This document shows, in pieces, positions 1-11,100 of a stretch of DNA of 64,000 nucleotides. Made by a program: the position numbers and the translations under genes. The stretch covers positions 31,996,913-32,060,912 of the forward strand of contig OZ018410.1 of assembly GCA_963969595.1 (NCBI GenBank), in the 5' to 3' direction. Position 1 is the first letter of the stretch. Each line of letters opens with the position of its first letter. The notes under the pieces were generated by a model. The model had not been told where the DNA came from. It worked only from the letters and a program-made list of their open reading frames with translations, and ran no database searches. The DNA is from Neckera pumila. Taxonomy: Eukaryota > Streptophyta > Bryopsida > Hypnales > Neckeraceae.

Positions 1-1002
1 CCATTTTTGGCCCGGAGAACCTCAGCAGTGAAAATTCAATCCTCACATGGTGATATGGATTTGGGAACCTAGTCATCAAATTAAGTCACCTTCCTACAAA
101 AAAACAAGCATGTAGTAGAACAACAAGCTTGAATAAAGCATAAACCAAAAGCTACAATGGTCATAGATTATGATTGAAGGCTTAGTTTAGTTCTTGTGAT
201 TGCTATTTTTGGCAAAAATTTTGAATCTTGTTTTTAGTACAGAAAAAACAGATTAGCTTTCTAGAAATACATTTTTTATTTAAATTGGTGCTTGATAGCA
301 AAAGTTATGCTACACAAAGCTTAAAATAGTTGAGCTTTGGTAGCGTGAAATATCTTATAAAAAATAAAGTAATTTTGAAAAGTTTAGTTCTTATATATTA
401 TATTTTTGTCTATATATGTAAATACTGATTCATTTCATTTAGATTAGTATTGTGAAAGCTATAGAGCATTTGGTTTTGTAGGCAATCAAAGCATCTTATT
501 GGATGTTTTCACAATTTCAAGAAAAAAATTTGCACAAGGTTTGATTTTCTTATTAAAACAAATATACCATTTGAATTAGTTTGCTTCAAGTCCCTTTTAA
601 CTATTATTGGTTTAGTTTTATCTTCAATTTGGTATCTATTTCCAATAATAATTTTTTGAAGAATGAAAATCAAGGTGTTTTTTTGGAATTTTTTACTTAA
701 ATCCTAGCTCAATTCTTCAACATTGTATTCTTTTAATTCAAAATCTATAGTGTACAAATTATAAATTAAAAAGATTCAAAATCTTATAATCAAGTGTAGC
801 AAGGTGAAAAATAAATTTGTTTTCACCACTTTAATACAAATGTCTTGCAATCCATCTAGTCAAAGTTTCTAAATTTCCTTCTATACATTTTCATGCCAGT
901 TTCATTGAAGATCCAACCATTAGATATTCTTTGGTGAAATCATGACTATTTGTCTCTTTAGAGTTAGTGCACCCTATATTAATCAATATAGAAACACTAT
1001 AC

Positions 1003-1006
<4 letters not shown>

Positions 1007-1035
<29 letters not shown>
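1007..1035. repeat. (AG)n microsatellite
   Basis: An uninterrupted AG dinucleotide run of about 29 bp, directly visible. It lies in AT-rich intergenic DNA. Confidence 0.95.
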
Positions 1036-1037
<2 letters not shown>

Positions 1038-3509
1038 ACAATGTATTGGCTAAACCAATTTGGATCTAAAGATCATTATTGTAATAAAGCTCTCTATCAA
1101 TTCATAAAAAAATTACATATAAATTTTTTTTCATTAACAATGCTAGAATGTTTTTTTAGAAATTTGAGTAAGGTACTAGTTCTCTATTGGTGAAAATAAG
1201 ATAAATTAGATGAATAGACAATGACGTTTCTCACAAACTACACAAATGTTATTAAATCAACAATCCCCCAAAGTTCTAAAGTCTCTCAACAAATTGAAAC
1301 ACATTCAAAAGTTTTTTTTAAATTTCATTTTTATCCTTATTGTAGAACTTCACTATATGAATTAAAATTTAAAACTATCTAATTTATTTTTTCTTTTCTC
1401 ATTTCTAGGAAAATGCACTATATGAAGGGAACAATAATGTCTAATCTATTCAAGTCTGCAAAATATTTTCAATTTATCCTCCTAGTATTACAAGACTTGT
1501 TCTTACAAACACTATAAGGTGTTTCATAATGTGAATATCAAAAAAATTAGTATAACTACTACAGAAACCGTACCCTTAAAACTCAACCTTAAATCAAATC
1601 AAGCATTGAAGTGGCACATTAAAAGATAATAAAGTTTAAAGGTAAATACAAAGGTCGTCCTATTGGTTCAATAGTAGTTGAAAGTGGAATCGTAGATGAA
1701 AAGTAAAATAATTCATAATTCTACTTTAGTAGTGACTATTGAAGGTCTATTGAAAGTATTAGAAGTTTGAGTTCTACAAAAAGTAATATCAATGCAATGA
1801 ATCACTAGTAGAAAACGCAGGAACTTTAATAGAATTAAGTTGATTTGGACGCGTTGTCTCAATCGTTGTTTTGTTGATTTCAATAGAAATTTGTACTATC
1901 TCAGCTAGTACTTTTTTGGCATTTTTTGAATTTGAAATTGTTAATTTACAAACATCCTTAGAATCTTGAAAAGATTCAACAAAGCTTCATTAGTATGTTT
2001 GGGATTTTGAGGATGAAAATGCTTAGAAACTATCCAACAAATAGAGGAGAGTAGTGAAGTGCCAAGGAAGAAGATTCCAATCAATCTAGTCATCTTTGCT
2101 TGATCTTGTGCCAAAAATAAATTGCTCAACTGGTGAAGCTTTAGTTTGAGTATAGTGTTCAAATTTTTTGGTATATATGTGGTGAAAAACTTCTCAATGA
2201 CATTTCTTCTTGAAAGCAATGATAAAGAATTTTTTTAAAAATATTCTGTTATTTATAAATGTAGAAGTTCTTTGAAAATTCTTCAACAATCAAGGAGACC
2301 TCCATAAAAATTAGTAGCTATCATCTAAGCAGCCCATATCCCAATAGAATGATGTAGAATATTCCAAATCATTTTGACCCTAGATGATATGATGTGGAAT
2401 ATTTTATATTTATCAAGAGCTAGAGGGATAGATGGCATTTAGTAGGAGACTAGTCTGTCATCTTTTGATAGCAATTTCAATAATACGGTGCCAAACATAT
2501 AATCAAGGTACCAAAATAAATTTCAACGCTTTAAAACAAGATTTTTAAAAATTCTACATCAAATTCATTGAAAACAAAAATTTAACAAGTACCTCTTGTT
2601 GCTTCAAAAGTAATTTTTTTTGTATGTTTAATAGTGAGAAGATAAGCTCTTTATACACAAATGGGATAGTAGGAGGTAAAACAACCCATGTGGGATATGT
2701 AAAATAGGATTAGTAGGAGCTCAATTGCTCATAGTTAAGTCAAAAGTAGGAATTGTATTCAAAGTAGAATTTCAGACCTCATTTTGGCATAGTAGAATAA
2801 CTTTTTTCAACAAGATTTGAACTATAAAAGTTGGAAAAGCAGTATAACTTTCATCTCCTAAAATCTATTTGAGATTTTGAATCTCCAGTACAAAATTATG
2901 AACAAATTTTAGAGAGGGGTTGGAAAGATATTTTTCTTGACATTTTCAAACATCATATCCAATTTTGTCCATAACTTTTGATTGAATACTCTAAATCTCA
3001 CCCAAAAAAAATTGAAGATGAAATTTAGATTGATTTCCCAAATTTTTTGGATTCAATTTTTTTGTAAAAAGTCATTTTATTATGCCTAAATGAGGTCTAG
3101 AATTTTATTTTGTACACAATTCCTACTTTTTGACAAAGAACAGTCAAGCTCTCATCTTCAAATTGTTCCATATCTTTTGAGGATTTATGATGGACACTGG
3201 ATTTTTTTTATAACAACAACCTCTCCAACAATCAGTTTTATGGGTGTTAGAGAAATGATCCCTTTGTTTTGCAATCATAAAATTTCATAATAGCAAATGG
3301 TCAAATGACTCAATGAATTCTTTGGATTTTTGGCAAACCATCTTTATAATTATTTGTAGATTTGTTGTCTATTCCCAAAATTAGAAAAAAATTGGGGCAC
3401 ACTGTAAATGTTTTGCTACTATCTTTCAATTGTATTAAAGCTTACTTTAATTTTCTATGATGTGTAGATGAATTTCATGGATGAAGACTCAAGAGAGGAA
3501 AAGGCAGCC

Positions 3510-3770
3510 CATTAAATGATTTTTGAGGCCTTTGGAAGTCTATGAGTTCTCAAATTGTGGGAAACTTGGGATCTCTGCCACATGAACAATCTGAAGTCAT
3601 CAGAAAACGGCTATGTCAGATAATACTATTTCATTAATTTTAAAATAAAATTTTATAAATTTTATAATTTTATTATTATATTTTATTTTTTAAATCTGAC
3701 AACAATGCTCTGTTTCTTGTAAGGGAACAACCTAGAACAATCTTCCAGAGGTCTCAAAAAACATCTAATG
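3510..3770. mobile_element. MITE-like element with GAGGCC(T)CTAGAAG-type inverted ends (copy 1)
   Basis: The left end (CATTAAATGATTTTTGAGGC) and the right end are inverted repeats of about 30 bp with several mismatches. The interior is AT-rich and non-coding. The element at 63,271-63,556 has the same ends with the sequence TTGAGGCCTCTAGAAGA and a similar size, so this is a family. I see no convincing target-site duplication and cannot assign a superfamily. Confidence 0.6.
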
Positions 3771-5748
3771 TCTTGGAAGGCTACTGAATGATATGTATAG
3801 ACAACTACTTTGATGATGATAAGCAAACAAGAAAATAAGCAAGAAAGTCCCAAAAGGCGCTAAGATTGAGTATAGAATAGACTAGTTTGATGCATGGTGG
3901 TTAACGTCTTGGAAGTTGTTAAAAAAATTAATTAATTCCTTGGTTTGTATAGCCAACAATCTTTCATTCCCTAACTCCTTAAGTAATTTTGAAGAAAAAG
4001 TTGAAATGTGTTTAAAAGACTCTTTTAGGTTGTCCTTCCATTAGAATCAATTTGGACTTTGGGGAAGGCCCTTCCAGGGCAACAATATGTCAAGCCTAAG
4101 GATAGTTATAATGCATGAGCCTAGCTAGGTGTTACCATTTGTGCCATGTGTAGGATCTTCTTGGAGTATCACCAATGAGGCTGTGAGGGTTTGATTAGTG
4201 TACAGGCCTGGTGTATAAATATTATAACACAATGTATTGTAAACTCCAAACATTGACGTTGGCCCAACATCCACTTCCATTATACAAACACAACAAGTAA
4301 TCCATTTTAAATAGTTCAAGTCCAATGTTATAGTTGATAAATTCACTTTGCACATGCACCAAAAGAGACCTATGTGAGTGGGAACAAAGCTGATGGTGCA
4401 AAATAATAAACAATTACTTGTTGCCAGGACAATAGAATGCAAAAAGAATAAACAATTCAATGTTGTGGGGACGACTCTATGGTTTTCAATGATTAATCGA
4501 GGAAGTTAGACTAAGAGGTGTTGAATGTATTTGTCACCTCCATTGCCAACTAGGCACCACATCAATTGCCTGGGATACTAGGTATAATATTCATGGATAC
4601 ATAATGGCATTTGGAGTTGCCCAAGCCAATTCACATACTTTGTATGAACATGCCTAGCCATAAAAATTAGTATGGTATTGCTACCGGTGGGCTTCTTGGA
4701 GGGCCTTCTAGAGACCTCAAAAAATTTCCGATGATTCAAGCTTCTACTCTACGTGTTTCTTTCCAAAAAATGTTGAAAGGTGTTAGAGACATTCACTCTT
4801 CATCAACTTGGATAACTTCTCTCTACCTTGATTAGACTTTGTAAAAGTCAAAATTTTTTATGATGATAAGTATATCCGTCTATTATTATAGACTCCTATA
4901 ATATTTGTATTGCTACTTGAAACCTTCAATTGTCTCCTCTAGACTAAGGTAAATGCACCCATAGTCAATCATGACCCATAGCCTACCTATAGTATGCACT
5001 ATTTCCAACCAAGGCTAAAAAGCTTGGAATGTATTTTTTCAAGGTTGGAACTAATAAGGTTATGACACGTCCCAAAATAGTGAGGAAGAAAGTAGGAAAT
5101 AGTGAGTAAGAAAGCAATTTTTTAGATTATTGGAATTGGATGACTCTAGACATTGGCTATTAGTCTGGACAACATTTTGACTCCCAAAATTCCTAGTAAC
5201 TTCACTTTTGGGAATAAAATTACAAAATTTGGGAATTCCCATATTTCATATCTTTCTATATGAAAAAATTTCCTACACCTTTAACTACTCATCATTTGCT
5301 ACGAAATCCCTTAAGTAATTAGGTATAGATACATTGACCTAGAATGTGTGGCTTCTTGAAGCCTTCTAATAACCCCTAGGATTTCTAATGCCCCCCTCCC
5401 CCCCTAGAGACTCTTGTATTTCCTTAAAAAAACTTCAAGATATAGTGATAGTATTATATATTGAAGACAAGATGGGAGAAACTTCAATCTTGTCAATATA
5501 AGTCTTAGAACTTTCTATTGAAGTCTTGTTTGACATTCTTACTTAATACAAGTGCATTGTGAAGCATTGTCCCTGTCAACACTCTATAATAGTTGTGTTC
5601 ATCTCTAGCTGTATGTATCTTACCTTCACACTTCCATAGTCCCTTCCAATACCTTACTTTGCTATTGTCTGTATTGTTTGTCCTTAACAAAAAGTCTCTA
5701 AGCACTTCAACAAGCACTTCTATCTTTTTTGATGATGAAAAGAGTACT

Positions 5749-6662
5749 TTAACCCCTAAATGTATTTGACTATGTTTTCACCAAAAACACTCCAAAACTG
5801 CCGTTTCTAATACAAGTACCAAGTTTTAGAAAAAACAGATTTTTGGACATATGCAACAGTAGGATCTTGTATTAAACTAGTTCGAGAAGATGTGGAAAAA
5901 ATTTCAGACATTTTCACCTTGTAGATTGTAGATTGCAAGATAATAGCGTTTAAATTAACAAAAATCTTTTTTTTTGTCCCTACCCAAAAATGGGTAGCTA
6001 CCCTTTACAAGGTCACATTTGTATGAAAAAATATCCAAATTGGTGGTTACTCTTTGAACTCATTTTCTTAGATAAGTTGGATACATGCTTGAAAAATTTC
6101 AGATCATATTGAATTGTACAGCATACTGGAAAAAAATAGAAACTAGAGAAAGTAGAGAATGATTCTTGTCAAGAATTTAATTATGGAATTGAAAAAATGC
6201 CAATCTCAATGGTCATAATGTTGTAATAAAAAATCTACATCCAATGCTTTTATTTTTTTTCAAAAAAAATAAAAATGGAGTTAAATAAAAGACTTCAAAG
6301 TTTATTTCAAAGTAGAGATTCTATAACTACCATCAAACTAAAACTCCTCACAATTTTCATCTCATTAATCAAAATGGAATGATTCAAAGCTTTCCATGGT
6401 ATATAGAACAAGTTTCAAATTTTTACTTTTTTAAAAAGTGATTTTTTAAGAATTTTTTTAGATGCCTGCTAAGCATTGAAAATCATACAATAACTTTTTA
6501 ATCATGTAGTCAAAAGTTATGAAAATTATTGGGCCTTAAAGCTACTCCTTGGGAAAATGTTGTGTGAAAATTTCAAAGAAAAAGAATAAAACTCCATTCA
6601 TAGTGACCTGCCCAAAATCGCTGATGTTACTAAAAAACGGTGTTTGGGCATTTAGGGGTTAA
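5749..6662. mobile_element. TTAA-ended TIR element, subfamily A, copy 1
   Basis: It starts TTAACCCCTAAATG and ends CATTTAGGGGTTAA, so TTAA plus an eight-base CCCCTAAA end is mirrored at both sides. Length is 914 bp. The interior is non-coding and AT-rich, and it is colinear with 33,966-35,008 and with the two halves of 47,082-50,931. The termini resemble the TTAA target plus CCC-start of piggyBac-type transposons, but there is no transposase. If TTAA is instead part of the repeat, a different superfamily is possible. Confidence 0.75.
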
Positions 6663-7100
6663 GCCAACGTTTTGTCCAAATATCTTTTTATTCTTCCAAA
6701 ATAATTTTTGAATCTTAAAAAGGCAACCTTTCTTTATTTGTAATTCAATTGATTCAATTGAGGTAAATAACACATTTGAACAAATATTTAACCAAAAGTT
6801 TGCAAAAATTTAAAACTCATTTTAAGCATCAAAGGATGTACAAACCATAAAAATTTGTTAAATTGAGTGGTTTGGTATTTAAAAGGCTACCAAACCACCC
6901 TAGTTCTAACATAGTTTCATCTACATTTAAGAAGCTACCAAAAGTCTTAGTTTTAACATAGTTTCACTTGCATTGCATTGATGTATCGTAATAGTGAGAT
7001 CACAAAAATAGTGTCATTATAAAATATTAATCTATGAAAATTAGTACAATATAAGAATATTTCATATTACACTAATTTAATATAGTGTGCCTTGGGTAAA

Positions 7101-7342
7101 TCAAATTCACACTCACTTAGAGCATTAAATGTGCAATACAACAAATAACTCAACAAATATATTACTAACTATTGATTGGTGTGAACTTAGAACTTGAGAT
7201 TACCATCATTAGAAGTGCATCAAAAATTCACACTCAGTTAGAGCATCATATGTGCAATACAACAAATAACTCAACAAATATATTACTAACTATTGATTGG
7301 TGTGAACTTAGAACTTGAGATTACCATCATTGGAAGTGCATC
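7101..7342. repeat. Two-copy tandem repeat, 121-bp unit
   Basis: The block containing GTGCAATACAACAAATAACT recurs at a 121-bp offset (7,131 and 7,252) with only a few substitutions. The second copy therefore looks recent. It lies several hundred bases beyond the 3' end of the BTB gene. Confidence 0.9.
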
Positions 7343-7448
7343 AAAAATCATACGAAATATACATATCCAAATTTGGATTTGTATTTTAAACACAAAAAAT
7401 AAACCCCATTGGAAACAAGCTAAAAGATGAAAAAAATACAATGCACCA

Positions 7449-8117
7449 TCAAATCATACTTAAGAAATAAAATTCATACAAATGGCATGATACATTTCCA
7501 AACTTTGCCTCACTGTGCCTAGGTAATAAAGGCATACCCACAATGCATATGCTTACCGCGCATAAGTTCATTGACCACAAACACTGAATAGTCCAATTTG
7601 ACTCTTCCAAAGGGTCAACAAAATCCATCTTACTTGTCTGGTAGTGATGGCATGATAGCAATACAAAGATATGTGTTTGTATCTTTGTAAGACAATACTG
7701 CACATACCTTACGAACTTTTGCAAAAAGGAGCTCAAGTCAGTGGATTTCAAATCCCAGTGGTAATTCACTGGTAGCCTTGAGTGTCTGGATGAACATCTG
7801 CCTCCCTTGAGTCCCTTCATAACCAGCCAGAGTGTGAATGACCATTGTATCTATCTCAATAAAACATGACCATCCATTTGAACGATAAAGTGCAAGGAGC
7901 TGTGACACCGTATTGTGACACTTGATACAATGTATATAATGGATATGCTATAACACCTAAACAAATAATCCTTTGAGTAGAACTCTAATCTCCTCTTACT
8001 ATACTTACGCCGGTGCCTATACTTACAAATCTTAGGTGTAAATAATCGAAGCCTACTCAAACACAACGGTTTTCACAGACGTAACAACCTGAAGAAGTTG
8101 AATTGGTCTTCCACATG
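7449..8117 (-). other. Probable 3' flank or 3' UTR of the BTB gene
   Basis: This stretch follows the stop codon of the minus-strand BTB gene. It has higher GC and complexity than the repeats beyond it, as expected for transcribed sequence. Open frames of 123 and 71 codons occur on the minus strand, but neither resembles a known domain and I do not call them genes. Confidence 0.35.
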
Positions 8118-11100
8118 TCAACCAGCTTCTGACTGAGAAAAAAATTGAACATGTGCAGCTCGTAGAAGATCTCTAAAGCCTTCATCAAGAATTTCTAATG
8201 CTCCAATATCACGTAGACGAGGGTACGCCGGGGCTAAAGAGGTAGCACAACTACTGACAAGCTCCCATTGCGCACACTTGGCTGCGTGGGTTATAACGGA
8301 AGGGCCAAGGTGCACGTTAACTCCCTCAATGTGCTGCAACACCAGAAGATTACACTCGTCTTGCAAATCAGTCATTAGAAGTTGACCAGCAAACTGCGCA
8401 AGCTCTATTAGACTTTGAAGATAAAGAGTCTGCTCGCTTGACTCTAGGTTGTTCCATGCGCACCATCCTGTGGCTTCTGTCAGTCGTACCAGTTTCCCAC
8501 TGTACCAGAAGAGCAATAGAGTCCGTAGGGATTGCTGAGAAATGTCAATATCGATGAAATCTGCTGTGCTGTAGAATGAACAGAACAATTCTGGATTCAG
8601 TGACAACTTATCGTGAAAAGAAGCATTTTTATCCCTACTAAGACATTGCATCAAAATGTACGCAACCAACAATGAAACACATAGTATTTGAAAAATACCA
8701 CCAAGCTTCTAGGACAAGATCGTATTTGTGATGTTTGTAGTCATTGCAAAGCAGTTCTAAGAATTTCTGACTGGAAATATGTAATCAACGCATAACAAGG
8801 ATTAACTGGAATGATTCACACACGAATAAAGCAAAAGTAAGAAGATTATCACACCTTTCTCGCATTCCCGAACAAAAAAGTCCTCGATAGTAATCGCAGC
8901 GAGAAGACAATACAGCTCGATGCCCATGTACATGAGTGCAAATCTCTTTACAGCTTTCCTCCAATATGCATGCAATTGCTTCACCGACTGCATCACCTCG
9001 TAATTTTCCTCGCAGGATGATGTCCCTGCCAAGGAATAAGTAACTACTTCATTCCACAGTGGCACATGATATGACATTCTCGGATAACGCATATTACCAT
9101 CATAGTTGTGAAACATGAGTGCCAAGTTCTGAAGACAAATTGAGAGAGAAAGAAATGGTAATTGATGATATTCCGAATATTGAATACTTACGCAAAGGGG
9201 TAACCACCAGGTTCCAGGGCTGAAGCTAGATTACACGAGGCAGGAGGCAGGCCCCAGAGTGGAACTCGACCATGAAGTAAATTTGTCAAAGAGTCCAACC
9301 CACACCCTTTAGAGAGCACCTTCAGTTCGTCAACCTCCTCCAAGTCCAGATGTACTACACCAGAATAGGCATATTCCAAGAGGGCTTTGAAAGATCTTGA
9401 CGATATCATCCTCGAAAGTTGTACTTCATAACCAAATGCATTCCCAAGCGCTTTTTTCTCTTTGCGTAGTAAGCCTTCTGGCAACACAGATGGGCATTGG
9501 ACTGCCAAAATGACGCCATGAGCAAGCACCCGGCTACCATCTTTAAGAACAAAGACGATGTCTGGGAACAGGGATTCGTCCAATATTTGACAGATGTGTC
9601 GGCCCAGAAGGCTAGGAAATCCGTATATGTTGAAGCACGCTAGCCCACTAGCAGCCCAACACCGCACACCTGCAGCCACAGTAGTACACTCTGCAAGTTT
9701 CCACAATAAACTAAGTATGTCACCGTGAAAACCTGCAGAGCAGCTAGCTTCAGTGAGTCTCCCCGTTTGCAAGCTCTTGGACATATGTCTTGCACGATCC
9801 GAACCTTGCGCCAGCTTCGTGAACGCACATAAGGACGCTATCAGAACGTTATCAGAGCCTTCCCAATCCTCGGTTATCTCCTCACAACAGGTTTTGGCAG
9901 CTATTCCAGCTCTCTGGTGAACTATGCTCCATTTTGCACTGCACATTGACACTTGAGCTGTCTTTTCTAATGCCCTTTCACCGTATATCTTGACAATGGC
10001 CATGAGAACATCCAATGTCCTTTCCTGCGGGAGTAACTCTCGACATTCGGGGAAGTAGGAAAAGCAGGCCAGGGCAAAAAGGTTCGTGGCGGTCTGTACA
10101 CTTTCGGGCTTCACAAGGGATGAGCCAGTATGGCCAAGGGCCAGAGACTCAACCAAACGAGGCAGCCATGCCTGGTCCTGAAACTTCATGGCGGTTTCCA
10201 TGGAAGCCTTGGTTGGTGTGGCAATGTCCTGGGAAGGTGATGAAAGAAGGAAAAACATCGTCTTGCAGATTTGAAGCAGCTCTTGGCCACTGATATGCTG
10301 CTCTTGTCCACTACCATTAGCAGCCACTGGGGTGCGATCATCAGTATGAGAGACATGACCGCTTCTGTGTAGAGCTCGCAGCAGTGTTGCACTGATAAAA
10401 TCACCAAAGAAGAGATTGGTTAATATTGAATGCGTATTCATGTTCTTCTAACCCCTAAGTGTCCAAAGTAAAAATAGAAAGTCCCCTTTGGAAGCTAACA
10501 GTTGATTCTAGTAGCTTCCAAACAAATTTCTATCGATCAAAAATTTAGAACACGACTTCTAATTTCTATTGACACATGTGGTCCTCTTCTTTTCAAATTT
10601 CCAAAATAATTTATTTCGACTCCTACAGATATGGAAAGCAACCACATTTGGTCATGTTGGAACATATTGCAAAGGTTCAAATCTTGAGGGAGAATAATCA
10701 AAAATTCTCCAAGCAAGCGAGCACACGCAGATCAGAGTAAGTGTGTCTGTACCCACCACGCAAACACAGTGATTCCGCCGAGACCCGGCCCTGCTGAGAG
10801 TACTTCCTTTGTAGTCGATAGCCTGGAGTGGGCAGCCAGACAGCCAACAATTTCCCACAATAGGGAACGTAACGAAGAAGTCACCTTTCCGGCTCCACGA
10901 CACTTCCATTCCACATCAAGCTTCTCATGGGAATCACCCTCCCATATCTTAAGATTTGTAGCAAAATTCTTCTCTCCCAATGTCAACTGTAAGAACAAGA
11001 ACTTAAATATGCCCAATCCTAACACGATATTATGATGCTCGCCAGCCCAGCGCAGAATAACGCTGGTAGTATGTGCTGCTTCCACCACTACCCCTTGCTC

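Larger units (their letters stand above)
1..5748. other. AT-rich intergenic repeat region without a supported gene
   Basis: No reading frame here shows a recognisable domain or a splice-joined coding pattern; the open frames are short and low in complexity. Positions of about 190-800 resemble the interior of the TTAA-ended elements at 32,956 and 61,411, so this is probably a decayed copy. A GA microsatellite lies at 1,007-1,035. A 261-bp inverted-repeat element occupies 3,510-3,770. Fragments resembling its right end occur at about 4,690-4,735 and 5,342-5,385. A start resembling a CACTA terminus (CACTAGTAGAAAA) is seen near 1,804, but I could not find its partner. Confidence 0.6.

Noticed and set aside
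1801..1850. CACTAGTAGAAAAC as the start of another CACTA-type MITE
   Set aside because: No inverted partner end or matching 3-bp duplication was found nearby.
4125..4460. 111-codon minus-strand open frame
   Set aside because: No domain, no splice partners, and it lies in repeat-rich AT DNA.
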